The notes: a model not told the origin generated them from the sequence alone. A stretch of DNA of 42,810 nucleotides from Selenomonadaceae bacterium (GCA_017412925.1 JAFPVP010000128.1:1-42810), one strand, 5' to 3'. Numbered from the stretch's first letter, positions 24,840-33,589 are shown. Translations and numbers: made by a program.

Positions 24840-26237
24840 ATGGCTGAACCTAATGCAGCAATGGCAATAGACGAGCGCGACAAAGTTCCGTGGCTAACAC
24901 GAGTGGCTTACGGCTTGGGCGACACCGCGCAGAACGTCGTTTGGGGCGCAATGTCCATTCTGACGTTCTTTTACACCGACTACGCGGGCATAAATCCGGC
25001 AACAGTCGGCTTAGTCATGCTCTTATCCCGTTGTTTCGACGGCGTCTCCGATGTCATCATGGGATTTTTCGTTGAAAAGACGAATTCTAAATGGGGCAAG
25101 TCGCGTCCGTGGATTTTATGGGCGTCAATCCCGTTTGCAATCTCGATTGTGCTGATTTACGCGGTGCCGCAGGGCGTTTCGGACACAATGCAGTTCGCGT
25201 ACATCTTCGTGACTTACAACTTGTGCACGACGGTCGTTTACACAATGCTGAACCTGCCTTACGGCTCATTGTCAGCGATGATGACTCGTTCCTCTCAAGA
25301 ACGCGACATGTTATCAATCGTTCGTATGTCTTTATCGCCGTTCGGGAAAATTTTAGCGGTTTCGGCGACTTTGCCGCTGATTAAAGTTTTCGGCGATGAC
25401 CAAATGGCTTGGGTAAAAGTCATGGGCATTTGGGCAGTCGTGGCGTTGTTGATGTTGCTGTTCTGCTTCTACAAATGCGAAGAAAAAGTTGTTATCGAGG
25501 CTCGCAAGAAGGAAGATAAACTGCCCATCGGCAAAGCGTTAAAAGCTCTGGCATTCAACCAATATTTCTGGATGGCGGCGGCTATCTGGATGATGCAGAA
25601 CGTCATTTTCTACATAACCGGCACGATGCTCCCGTATTACTGCAAATATATTTTCATGGACGACACGTTGTTTAGCTTCCTGTTCCTGCTTGAAACTTTG
25701 ACGATGGTCGGCTGTCAGATTGTGTTGAGTCCGATTTTGCTTAGGAAATTCGGCAAGCGCAAGATGTGCTTAATGGGTATCACGGTTGCTTTCGTCGGGC
25801 ATTTGATTTACTTGACGAATCCGCTTGATTACAACTGGGTTGTCTTCAGCTGCTTTATCCGCGGCGTAGGCTTTGCTCCGTTGAACTCGGTTATCTTCGG
25901 TTTCTTGGGCGACGTTGTCGAGTACGCGCAATGGAAATTCCACCTCCGCATAGAAGGTTTGATCTTCAGCGGCGGCTCCGTCGGCACGAAGGTCGGTTCC
26001 GGCTTGACGGCGGCGATTTTGACTAACTTGCTTGCTTGGGCGGGCTATGTGTCCTCTGCGTCGGGCAATGTTGAGCAACCGGACAGCGCAATTCAAATGA
26101 TTATCCACCTTTACGAATACGGTCCTATAATGGTCTGGATAATTATCCTGCTGATTCTTTGGGCGTGGAAACTTGAGAAGATTTATCCGCAGATCATGAA
26201 CGATTTGGCGGAGCGTGAGGCTAAGGGCTTATTGTAA
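24840..26237 (+). CDS. GPH-family (MelB-like) sugar:cation symporter
   Basis: 465 aa with about 12 membrane segments. It fits the glycoside-pentoside-hexuronide:cation symporter family: LTRVAYGLGDTAQNVVWG at the N-terminus, LLSRCFDGVSDVIMGFF with the conserved Asp, SKWGKSRPWILW, NLPYGSLSAMMT, and late FGFLGDVVEYAQWK. GGGAGG precedes the ATG. It is a separate transporter type from the two IolT-like carriers, so the AraC module probably handles a different substrate (glycoside, uronide or another cyclitol). No terminator follows; the next gene has its own promoter. Confidence 0.83.
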   Translation: MAEPNAAMAIDERDKVPWLTRVAYGLGDTAQNVVWGAMSILTFFYTDYAGINPATVGLVMLLSRCFDGVSDVIMGFFVEKTNSKWGKSRPWILWASIPFAISIVLIYAVPQGVSDTMQFAYIFVTYNLCTTVVYTMLNLPYGSLSAMMTRSSQERDMLSIVRMSLSPFGKILAVSATLPLIKVFGDDQMAWVKVMGIWAVVALLMLLFCFYKCEEKVVIEARKKEDKLPIGKALKALAFNQYFWMAAAIWMMQNVIFYITGTMLPYYCKYIFMDDTLFSFLFLLETLTMVGCQIVLSPILLRKFGKRKMCLMGITVAFVGHLIYLTNPLDYNWVVFSCFIRGVGFAPLNSVIFGFLGDVVEYAQWKFHLRIEGLIFSGGSVGTKVGSGLTAAILTNLLAWAGYVSSASGNVEQPDSAIQMIIHLYEYGPIMVWIIILLILWAWKLEKIYPQIMNDLAEREAKGLL

Positions 26238-26286
26238 TTAGGAAATAAAAGCTAAAAAATTCACACCGAAAAATTTTTCTGGCTAC

Positions 26287-26331
26287 TTGTTTGTAAACTG
26301 TTGGTAATGTAAAATTTAATCAGCACCAACA
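26287..26331 (+). promoter_or_regulatory. Promoter with flanking inverted repeat before the kinase-like gene
   Basis: TTGTTT (26287-26292), 17 bp, TAAAAT (26310-26315). TGTTGGT (26299-26305) and ACCAACA (26325-26331) form an inverted repeat bracketing the -10, an operator-like arrangement with a GTTGG core similar to the iolR repeats. Confidence 0.55.
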
Positions 26332-26356
26332 ATTTAACGCAAGGAGAGATTCACTT

Positions 26357-26956
26357 ATGAAAGAAAGAACATTTATAACAATCACGCGCCAATACGGCAG
26401 CGGCGGTTTTTACATCGCCGAGGCTTTGGCAAAAAAAATGGGCGTCAAATGCTACAGCCGCAATATCGTGGCGGCGGCGGCTGAAAGTCTCGACGATACC
26501 GCCGACATTCAATCCGTTGTCGAAAAATCCTACGACACGCCTAACGATTTTGTCGCGTCGCTCTCCGCGCTCATGGGGCAGGGCGTCCCCCGTCAGAATC
26601 AAATGTACATTCAGCAGGCGAGAATTATCCGCGAGCTTGCCGAGGGCATTGAAGGTGCGGTTTTCGTCGGTCGTTGCGCCGATTACATTTTGCGCGACGT
26701 GCCCAACTGCTTCTCCTTCTTCCTCTACGCTGACGACGATTGCCGCCGCGAACGCGCGAAGAAATACTACAAAGATTTTTCCTTCCAAGACGTGCTCGAC
26801 GTGGACAACAAACGCAGAAACTATTACAACTACTACACTGGCAGAACGTGGGGCGACCCGCAGAATTACGACTTGATGATTAACACGACGAACTTCACTG
26901 AAGTGGAACCGATTGTAAAAATTATGTTCGATTACGTGGAGCTTCGTCAAAAATAA
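26357..26956 (+). CDS. Cytidylate kinase-like family protein
   Basis: 199 aa. The start FITITRQYGSGGFYIAEALA is the degenerate P-loop of the cytidylate-kinase-like family, which lacks the usual Lys of GxGK; later GAVFVGRCADYIL and FFLYADDDCRRERA match the family. Real CMP kinase is larger (~220 aa) and essential; this type is a common accessory paralogue with no firm function. ATG after AAGGAGAG, its own promoter upstream, and an iolG-like gene 12 nt downstream, so the pair forms one unit. A small-molecule kinase acting on an inositol derivative is possible but unproven. Confidence 0.75.
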   Translation: MKERTFITITRQYGSGGFYIAEALAKKMGVKCYSRNIVAAAAESLDDTADIQSVVEKSYDTPNDFVASLSALMGQGVPRQNQMYIQQARIIRELAEGIEGAVFVGRCADYILRDVPNCFSFFLYADDDCRRERAKKYYKDFSFQDVLDVDNKRRNYYNYYTGRTWGDPQNYDLMINTTNFTEVEPIVKIMFDYVELRQK

Positions 26957-26968
26957 GGAGGAGTTTCA

Positions 26969-27994
26969 ATGATTAAAGTTGGCATTATCGGCGCGGGCAG
27001 AATCGGGCACGTGCACGGCGAGAGCATTTCCAAATTCGTCAAACATGCGACGGTTAAAACGATTGCCGACCCGTTCATGAACGAGAAGACCGAGGCTTGG
27101 GCAAAATCTATCGGCGTCGAGAAAACTACCAAAGACTACCACGAAATTTTGAACGACCCGGAAATTGAAGCGGTATTGATTTGCGCGTCCACCGACCAGC
27201 ATTCTCCGCTGTCGATTGAGGCTCTGCGCGCCGGCAAGCACGTCTTCTGCGAAAAGCCGATTGACCACGACGTTGAGAAAATTAAGGAAGTGCTCGCTGT
27301 CGTCAAGGAAACCGGCAAAAAATATCAAGTCGGCTTCAATCGCCGTTTCGACCACAACTTCCGCGCAATTCGCAAAGCTGTCGAGGCTGGCAAAGTCGGC
27401 AAGCAACAAATTATCAAAATTTCGTCGCGCGACCCCGAACCGCCCCCGATTAGCTACGTCAAAGTTTCGGGCGGAATCTTTCTTGACATGACCATTCACG
27501 ATTTCGACATGGTGCGCTATCTTTCCGGCGCGGAAGTCGAGGAAGTCTACGCAGAAGGCTCAATCACCGTCGACGAGGAAATCGGCAAGGCTGGCGACGT
27601 TGACACCGCCGTCATAACTTTGAAGCTCACAAACGGCGCGACTGCGGTTATCGATAACTGCCGCGCTTGCTGCTACGGCTACGACCAACGCGCTGAAGTT
27701 TTCGGCGACAAAGGCTGCGTGGCGATTTCCAACGACAGCGACTCAAACGCGGTCTACAGCAACAAAGACGGCGTCGTTGCCGAAAAGCCCATGTTCTTCT
27801 TCCTTGAACGCTACATGATGGCTTATGCTACCGAGGTTGACGAATTCGTCGAGGCGATTGTCAACGACACCGAGACGCCTGTCACCGCGCAGGACGGCTT
27901 GGAGCCCGTTTTAATCGGTTTGGCGGCAACTAAATCCGTCAAGGAGCATCGCCCCGTTAAAATCTCCGAGATTCGCGCGGAGTACAAACTTTAA
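26969..27994 (+). CDS. Gfo/Idh/MocA-family inositol 2-dehydrogenase-like protein
   Basis: 341 aa. VGIIGAGRIGHVHGES Rossmann loop, HVFCEKPIDHDVEKI, YQVGFNRRFDHNFRAI and GIFLDMTIHDFDMVRYL (catalytic Asp/His) are typical of IolG/IdhA proteins of the Sinorhizobium type. Strong AAGGAGGAG site; 12 nt after the kinase-like gene. It is the fourth Gfo/Idh enzyme in the window and differs from the 6157 IolG in its core motifs, so it may serve another isomer. A promoter-like element and a terminator follow. Confidence 0.85.
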   Translation: MIKVGIIGAGRIGHVHGESISKFVKHATVKTIADPFMNEKTEAWAKSIGVEKTTKDYHEILNDPEIEAVLICASTDQHSPLSIEALRAGKHVFCEKPIDHDVEKIKEVLAVVKETGKKYQVGFNRRFDHNFRAIRKAVEAGKVGKQQIIKISSRDPEPPPISYVKVSGGIFLDMTIHDFDMVRYLSGAEVEEVYAEGSITVDEEIGKAGDVDTAVITLKLTNGATAVIDNCRACCYGYDQRAEVFGDKGCVAISNDSDSNAVYSNKDGVVAEKPMFFFLERYMMAYATEVDEFVEAIVNDTETPVTAQDGLEPVLIGLAATKSVKEHRPVKISEIRAEYKL

Positions 27995-27995
27995 A

Positions 27996-28023
27996 CTGAC
28001 CTCTAACATTTCAATGATATAAA
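27996..28023 (+). promoter_or_regulatory. Second promoter-like element directly before a terminator
   Basis: CTGACC (27996-28001), 16 bp, TATAAA (28018-28023) with TGA before it. It matches 7181-7208 at TGACC, CTAA, CAATG and TATAAA with identical spacing. As there, the predicted start lies at the foot of the terminator hairpin and the gene beyond is convergent. Confidence 0.35.
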
Positions 28024-28028
28024 AATTG

Positions 28029-28065
28029 CCGCGACGCGATTTTGCGTTGCGGTCTATTTTTTTTT
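28029..28065 (+). terminator. Terminator after the last Gfo/Idh gene
   Basis: CCGCGACGC (28029-28037) pairs with GCGTTGCGG (28044-28052) with one G-U, a 6-nt loop and a run of nine T. Confidence 0.9.
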
Positions 28066-28111
28066 ACACAAGCTCGTCAAGCTTTCTACAGAAATTTTTT
28101 CAAACTCCCGC

Positions 28112-31066
28112 TTATGAATTAAGATAGCGGTTGCCTTCTTCGACAAGTTTATCGTAAAGTTCCATCGCTTCGGCATGATGAGCCTTGATAAACGATTCAG
28201 CCTCGCGCTTATCCGATTCTGCAGAGTTTGCGTCTCGGAGAACATTGCCAGCCATTTCAAGTTCTTTGGCAATTTTAGCAGTTTGCTCGCCTCCGATAGA
28301 AAGCGCGGTTGACTTCAGCGCGTGAACAAAAATTGTGTAGTCCTTCCAATTCCCGCTCTCGAACGCTCTTTGAATTTTTTCCTTTTTTTCGTCCTTGAGT
28401 TTGCAGAATATCTCCACGACACTCCTAAACAAATCTTCCATGCCGTCGCTGTATTTTAAGCCCATGTCTATATTCATGTACTTGTAATCGGTTTGGGGCG
28501 GATTAACATTAGAAGCCGCCGCAACTTTTTCTGCCGGCAAATATTCCAGCAACATTTCCTCAAGCTTATCAGGATTAATCGGCTTGGTTAAATAATTGTC
28601 GAAACCTGCGGCAATGTATTTTTCTCTCGCGCCGGAAATGGCGTTGGCAGTCAAGCAGACGGAAACGGTGCGGCAATTCGGATTGTCCTTCTGCGCTCTC
28701 AATTCCTGCAACGTTTCGATACCGTCCTTGTCCGGCATCATGTGATCTAAAAATATAACGTCGTATTTATTTTTTTGCGTTAAAACAATTCCCGCGTCGC
28801 CGCTGATAGCCGTATCAATTTTAATTTTCGTCTGCTTTAAAAGATTCGTGAAAACCATCAGATTCATTGAGTTATCGTCGACTACAAGGACTTGCGCACT
28901 CGGAGCGGTAAATCTCTCCTTATATTTTTTCCGTTCGTGCAGACCGGCTTTATATGACGCTTCATAATCGCCCAGCGGCTCCCATTTAATTACTTTCTGC
29001 TTCAGCTCAAAGGAAAATTTCGAGCCTAAGCCGTAAATACTTTCAACTTTAAGGTTGCTCTTCATCAAGCGCAGAAGATTTTTTGTAATCGCCATGCCGA
29101 GCCCCGTGCCTTCAACGTTGCGGTTGCGTTCTTCTTCGATACGCTCAAATTCCGCGAAAAGTTTTTGCATATCGTCCGGCTTAATTCCAATGCCCGTGTC
29201 TTTGATTGAAACCAGGAGAATCACGCTATCCGGTTCCTGAGTTGCGCGTTTGAAACTAATCGAGAACGTCACAATTCCCTTTTCCGTGTACTTCACCGCA
29301 TTTGTCAGCAGATTAGTGATAACTTGTTTGATTCGGACTTCGTCGCCGCATAATATTTTCGGCAAATTTTTATCAAACTCCAGCGACAAGGCAAGCCCTT
29401 TGTTGTCCGCCTTGATTTGAATCATGTTCACCAAGTCGTTAATCAGCGACGAAAGGTCATAATCCACGGGAATAATTTCTATCTTTCCGGCTTCGATTTT
29501 TGAAAAGTCCAGAATGTCATTGATTATCCCCAAAAGCGTGTTGCCGGCGGTCTTAATATTTTCCGCATACGAAATAATTTCCGAGTCGTTACTCTCGCGG
29601 ATAATGCTCTCGTTCATGCCCAAAATTGCATTAATCGGCGTGCGAATTTCATGGGACATATTTGACAGGAAAGAGGATTTAGCTTCGCTGGCGGCAAAAG
29701 CTCGTTCCGAAAGATCGCGGAGCTCATCGCGCTCCTTTTTTTCTTTGTCAATGTCTTCAATAAGCCACAGCACATTGGAGACGGTGCCATTTTTCAAGCG
29801 TTGCGAGGCGATAAAACGCGCCCGCCGCCACTTTTGCTCTATATTTTGATATTCAATCGCTACGGTGTCGGAATCTTTCAAGCGGTCGTTTAAAGTATCG
29901 AGTTTTATAAAGCGGAGTGTATCTTCCAGGGAATTTTTGCTTACCATTTGCCGCATCGAGCCTTCTATCATGGAGCTGGCGTTTTCGTAATTTTCTTTAG
30001 GCAACTTAGCAAGAATGGAGCGCGTCGATTGTATTTCCTTAAAAGTATTTTCGATGAGATTTATATCATAAACGGACAGATAAATATTTGACAGCGACGA
30101 GAGTTGCTCGTTAAGTTCTTTTGCCCTAGCGTACCGTTGATTCGATTTGTTGAGGATATACGAGAGAATCAGCACGATTATAACCACGACGATTATTGTA
30201 ATTGCCAAAAGAATTTTCAGCGGCGTAAATATTTCCGTGGCATTTTTGACGGTCAAGCACCGCCAATTATTTTCGATTTTTTCAGCGTAAACGACATAGT
30301 GCGCGCCTTTATAGTCGAATTCAAAGAAATCATTGTCGGCGAAGTTTGCTTTGTTTAAAATCACAGCCCAAAAGGTATCTTTTTCCTTTCTGTAATTCTT
30401 GCCAATCTCCGCTTTTTCCGAATGGGCAACGACCATGTCGCGGCTATCCAAAATGAATTCGTAATCCGATTTGCCGGATTTCACGGACTCCTCCGTAATG
30501 TTTTGTACTTGGTCAAGGACGATATCCATAGCCACGATACTTTTGCCGTCAACGAGCCGCTTTGAAATTGTCATGGTAATTTTTCCAGTCTGGGCGTCGA
30601 GATACGGGTCGATTAGCGTCACGTTTCCATTGCTTTTCATAGTTTTGGTATACCACGGGCGTTGCGTCGGCACAAAATCCGCGTCCGGAACCCAAAGCGC
30701 GCCGTCAAGATATTCGCCGTTGATATAACCGTAAAGTCCGGTCGTGTTCTCAAAAACGGTGCTGGTTACAGCTATGGATTGCCCCACCAAATAATCAAGT
30801 ATTTCTTTGTTCGTCTTTTTATTTTTGAGCATGCCGTCAATCGTGTACGCCGTCAGCTTGATAGCGTCGATGCTTGTGGAAAGATATTCGCTTAGATAGT
30901 TTTTCGATTGAATGGCGGCGGTTTGTCCGTTTTTGATAATGCTTTCGCGCGTCTGATTGTAAAGCATGTTGTAATATGACAGCACGATACCGACAAAGAA
31001 GGCAATCACCAGCGCGTAAAACAAAAGTTTTTTTATCGTAGCGCGTTTAGTTTCGCTTTGATTCAT
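28112..31066 (-). CDS. Hybrid sensor histidine kinase with REC and HPt domains
   Basis: 984 aa from the ATG at 31066, chosen because GGAGGA lies just upstream; the frame opens 12 codons earlier. Order: short tail, membrane helix (~12-33), extracytoplasmic double-Cache-like sensor (~35-275), second membrane helix (~285-306), PAS-like linker, HisKA with phospho-accepting His472 (FLSNMSHEIRTPINAILG), HATPase (N-box NLLTNAVKYTEKG; DTGIGI; GTGLGM), receiver with Asp774 (VIFLDHMMPDKDG), and C-terminal HPt with His915 (FVHALKSTALSIGG). This BarA/TorS-like tripartite design usually passes phosphate on to a separate response regulator, none of which is in the window. The ligand is unknown; Cache domains bind small molecules. 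It lies 57 nt after the helicase on the same strand. Confidence 0.92.
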   Translation of the reverse strand: MNQSETKRATIKKLLFYALVIAFFVGIVLSYYNMLYNQTRESIIKNGQTAAIQSKNYLSEYLSTSIDAIKLTAYTIDGMLKNKKTNKEILDYLVGQSIAVTSTVFENTTGLYGYINGEYLDGALWVPDADFVPTQRPWYTKTMKSNGNVTLIDPYLDAQTGKITMTISKRLVDGKSIVAMDIVLDQVQNITEESVKSGKSDYEFILDSRDMVVAHSEKAEIGKNYRKEKDTFWAVILNKANFADNDFFEFDYKGAHYVVYAEKIENNWRCLTVKNATEIFTPLKILLAITIIVVVIIVLILSYILNKSNQRYARAKELNEQLSSLSNIYLSVYDINLIENTFKEIQSTRSILAKLPKENYENASSMIEGSMRQMVSKNSLEDTLRFIKLDTLNDRLKDSDTVAIEYQNIEQKWRRARFIASQRLKNGTVSNVLWLIEDIDKEKKERDELRDLSERAFAASEAKSSFLSNMSHEIRTPINAILGMNESIIRESNDSEIISYAENIKTAGNTLLGIINDILDFSKIEAGKIEIIPVDYDLSSLINDLVNMIQIKADNKGLALSLEFDKNLPKILCGDEVRIKQVITNLLTNAVKYTEKGIVTFSISFKRATQEPDSVILLVSIKDTGIGIKPDDMQKLFAEFERIEEERNRNVEGTGLGMAITKNLLRLMKSNLKVESIYGLGSKFSFELKQKVIKWEPLGDYEASYKAGLHERKKYKERFTAPSAQVLVVDDNSMNLMVFTNLLKQTKIKIDTAISGDAGIVLTQKNKYDVIFLDHMMPDKDGIETLQELRAQKDNPNCRTVSVCLTANAISGAREKYIAAGFDNYLTKPINPDKLEEMLLEYLPAEKVAAASNVNPPQTDYKYMNIDMGLKYSDGMEDLFRSVVEIFCKLKDEKKEKIQRAFESGNWKDYTIFVHALKSTALSIGGEQTAKIAKELEMAGNVLRDANSAESDKREAESFIKAHHAEAMELYDKLVEEGNRYLNS

Positions 31067-31123
31067 AACTTCCTCCAAACCGCTATCGAAAGATTGAATC
31101 ACGGTGTAAAATAAATCCGCTGT

Positions 31124-32638
31124 TCAGATGAAACGCTCCGAAAGGTGCTTGGGTCTGCGGCGATAACTGCTAGTCGATTTGCGGTCATCTTTAGGCCAGT
31201 TGTAATAAGCCCAGCCGCGCTTATAGCCGCAAACGTCAGCGATATGGAGACAATCTTCGTAGGATTTAGCGTATTTAAGAGCTTGATGAGCAACCCAACC
31301 GACTTGATAATTTTTTTCCTTAGCAATTTCCATGAAGGCTTCGGGGGAGGTGGGCGCGTGAGTTATGCGGCGACCAGAAAAGTTACCGAGTTTCCGTTCA
31401 ATGTGCAAAAGCGTGCCTTCGTGTTCGCGGAGGCGTTCTTCTTCGTCTTCCTCAGTGATAAATTCATAGCTGCAACAAGGACAAACGTGCGTAGCCATAG
31501 GGACGACAAGCCCGCATTGGTCACAAAATTTAACTGGGGCGGGGAGATGTCTTTTCGGAGGATTGGGCGCAAGTGACCATTTATGAATTGCGTTGGGCAA
31601 GCCGAAACGTGAATAATTTTGAACGTGGTCGATAATGACAGCAACTTTATTGGGGTCTGAGGGGTCTGGGCGCATGGGGCGCATAGCCTGCTGAATAAAA
31701 AGAGTTAAAGATTGCGTTGGGCGGGCGAGGATAACGGCTTGCATATTGGGCACGTCAAAACCTTCGCTAAAAAGTTCGGCATTGCAAAGGATTTTAATTT
31801 TGCCGGCGCGGAAATCTTCAACGAGTTGAGCGCGTTTAATTTTGGGCGTTTCGCCGTCGCAATGGGCAGCACAGATACCTTTTTTGTTGAAGGCGTCAGC
31901 GACTTGCTTAGAATGTTTGACGTTGACGCAATAGCAAATGGCAGATTTACCGGCGGCGTGGCGATTGTAATTGTCAACGATATTGCCGATGATTTTTTTA
32001 TCGCCCATGACTTTGGCAAGGTCGGAGTTGACGTATTCGCCAAATTTTGTCCGCACATTGTGCAAATCAATTTTATCAGCGTGGGAAAAATATCTAAAAT
32101 CGGTGAGGTTGCCGAGCTTAATAAGTTGGTCAACGTTGGGACCTTCAACCATGGAAGTGAAAACGTCGCCGAGATTGATACCGCCCATGCGTTGAGGCGT
32201 GGCAGTGACACCCAAAAGATAAGCGTCGGGATAGGCGTCGAGAACTTGCCTGTAAGTGTTAGCGAGAATATGGTGACACTCGTCGCAGATAAGGAAATCG
32301 GGCGCGGGCACAGTTTTTAAACGTCTGGCGAGAGTTTGGACGGAGGCAATTTGAACGGGCAAATCGAGTTGGGATTTATAGCCGGCGGAAATGATGCCGT
32401 GCGGAATTTCCAGTTGTTCAAAAGTCTCGGAAGTTTGTCTGATTAACTCGTGCCTGTGAACGAAAAAAATTACACGCTTTCCGCGCCTTTGAACTTCGCG
32501 AATCATCCAGCCGGTCATGATAGTTTTACCCGCGCCGCAAGGAGCAACTCCGACCACACGCTTGTGGTTTTGACTAAATTCGTTGCGAACGTCGTCAATG
32601 AATTGCTTCTGATAGGGGCGAAGAGAAATTTTATTCAA
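31124..32638 (-). CDS. SF2 DEAD/DEAH-box helicase with zinc ribbon, phage-like
   Basis: About 504 aa. Helicase motifs: LRPYQKQFIDDV (Q/Ia region), Walker A APCGAGKT, Walker B DECHH, motif III VTATPQR, motif V FSEGFDVPN, and motif VI QQAMRPMRP, where the usual Gly of QxxGRxxRP is replaced. A zinc ribbon CDQCG...CPCC follows, then a ~110-residue tail of unknown function (VGWVAHQALKYAKSY, GYKRGWAYYNWP). The frame opens with GTG at 32647, directly against AAAGGT; the TTG at 32638 has better spacing and is preferred. The architecture resembles phage or plasmid helicases rather than housekeeping ones. No other phage gene is nearby. Confidence 0.8.
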   Translation of the reverse strand: MNKISLRPYQKQFIDDVRNEFSQNHKRVVGVAPCGAGKTIMTGWMIREVQRRGKRVIFFVHRHELIRQTSETFEQLEIPHGIISAGYKSQLDLPVQIASVQTLARRLKTVPAPDFLICDECHHILANTYRQVLDAYPDAYLLGVTATPQRMGGINLGDVFTSMVEGPNVDQLIKLGNLTDFRYFSHADKIDLHNVRTKFGEYVNSDLAKVMGDKKIIGNIVDNYNRHAAGKSAICYCVNVKHSKQVADAFNKKGICAAHCDGETPKIKRAQLVEDFRAGKIKILCNAELFSEGFDVPNMQAVILARPTQSLTLFIQQAMRPMRPDPSDPNKVAVIIDHVQNYSRFGLPNAIHKWSLAPNPPKRHLPAPVKFCDQCGLVVPMATHVCPCCSYEFITEEDEEERLREHEGTLLHIERKLGNFSGRRITHAPTSPEAFMEIAKEKNYQVGWVAHQALKYAKSYEDCLHIADVCGYKRGWAYYNWPKDDRKSTSSYRRRPKHLSERFI

Positions 32639-32675
32639 GATACTCACACCTTTCAGTTGAATTCAATGATACGTT

Positions 32676-32705
32676 ATTTTATTATTTAAAGTAGCGATTA
32701 GTCAA
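32676..32705 (-). promoter_or_regulatory. Possible helicase promoter
   Basis: On the minus strand TTGACT (32705-32700), 18 bp, TAAAAT (32681-32676), leading to the helicase start. It is divergent from the araD promoter. Confidence 0.45.
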
Positions 32706-32725
32706 ATGATTTTCAGAAAAATTCA

Positions 32726-32753
32726 TTGATATTTTTAACGAAGTAGCTAAAAT
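32726..32753 (+). promoter_or_regulatory. araD promoter
   Basis: TTGATA (32726-32731), 16 bp, TAAAAT (32748-32753), about 45 nt before the GTG start, with AAAGGAGGAG in between. Confidence 0.6.
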
Positions 32754-32797
32754 ACTATCGTCGGTAGCAATAAAATGCAATTAAAGGAGGAGTAACT

Positions 32798-33493
32798 GTG
32801 CTGGAGGAATTAAAAAAAGAAGTTTATGCGGCGAACATGGAGTTGCCGAGGCGGGGACTGGTAACTTACACGTGGGGCAATGTGAGCGGTTTAGATCGTG
32901 CGAGCGGACTTTTCGTCATAAAACCTAGCGGCGTTGATTATGAGTTACTGAAACCGGAAGATTTAGTTGTAATGGATTTGGAAGGCAACAAAGTCGAAGG
33001 GAAATTGAAACCGTCTTCCGATACCGAGACGCACCGCGCGATTTATAACGCCTTCCCCACAGTCGGCGGGATAGCGCACACGCACAGCACCTACGCGGTC
33101 AGTTGGGCGCAAGCGGGCAGAGATATTCCAGCTTATGGCACGACGCACGCCGATTATTTTTACGGCGACATTCCTTGCACACGTTCATTGACTGCGGAAG
33201 AAATCGAGGAAGCCTACGAGCTGAACACGGGCAAAGTCATCGTTGAAACTTTCGAGCGGCGCAAAATAAATCCCGTCCACATTCCGGCGGTTATCTGCGC
33301 TTATCACGGACCGTTCACGTGGGGCAAAAACGCGGCGCAGGCGGTTTATCATTCGGTCGTTTTGGAGGAAATTGCGCGGATGGCGACGCTCACTGAAATT
33401 AATAATCCCAAAGTGGCGGGCGCGCCGCAATACGTGTTGGATAAACATTTCATGCGCAAACACGGACCGAAAGCTTACTACGGGCAAAATTAA
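32798..33493 (+). CDS. araD: AraD, L-ribulose-5-phosphate 4-epimerase
   Basis: 231 aa, the same length as E. coli AraD. Class II aldolase-like fold: GNVSGLDRASGLFVIKPSGV, Asp75 (SSDTETH), zinc ligands His94 and His96 (AHTHSTYA) and His170 (CAYHGPFTWG), with Asp119 and the C-terminal tyrosines near GPKAYYGQN at the active site. It converts L-ribulose 5-phosphate to D-xylulose 5-phosphate. GTG start with a perfect AAGGAGG site. No other arabinose gene is nearby; alternatives are related UlaF/SgbE epimerases. It has its own promoter and is followed by a separate promoter. Confidence 0.9.
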   Translation: MLEELKKEVYAANMELPRRGLVTYTWGNVSGLDRASGLFVIKPSGVDYELLKPEDLVVMDLEGNKVEGKLKPSSDTETHRAIYNAFPTVGGIAHTHSTYAVSWAQAGRDIPAYGTTHADYFYGDIPCTRSLTAEEIEEAYELNTGKVIVETFERRKINPVHIPAVICAYHGPFTWGKNAAQAVYHSVVLEEIARMATLTEINNPKVAGAPQYVLDKHFMRKHGPKAYYGQN

Positions 33494-33530
33494 ATTGTAG
33501 CTGTCGAAGAGTTTACCTCCGCACTTAAAC

Positions 33531-33559
33531 TTGACATTCATTTAATAGCTTTGTATTAT
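33531..33559 (+). promoter_or_regulatory. Strong promoter of the peptidase-opp block
   Basis: Perfect TTGACA (33531-33536), 17 bp, TATTAT (33554-33559), followed by AGGAGG (33574-33579) and a TTG start at 33590. Confidence 0.78.
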
Positions 33560-33589
33560 ATCAGAAAATTTTCAGGAGGTATCAATTCG

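Noticed and set aside
28054..28272. Small minus-strand frame (72 codons) at the end of the sensor kinase gene
   Set aside because: It overlaps the HPt-coding region in another frame and has no motif or ribosome site.
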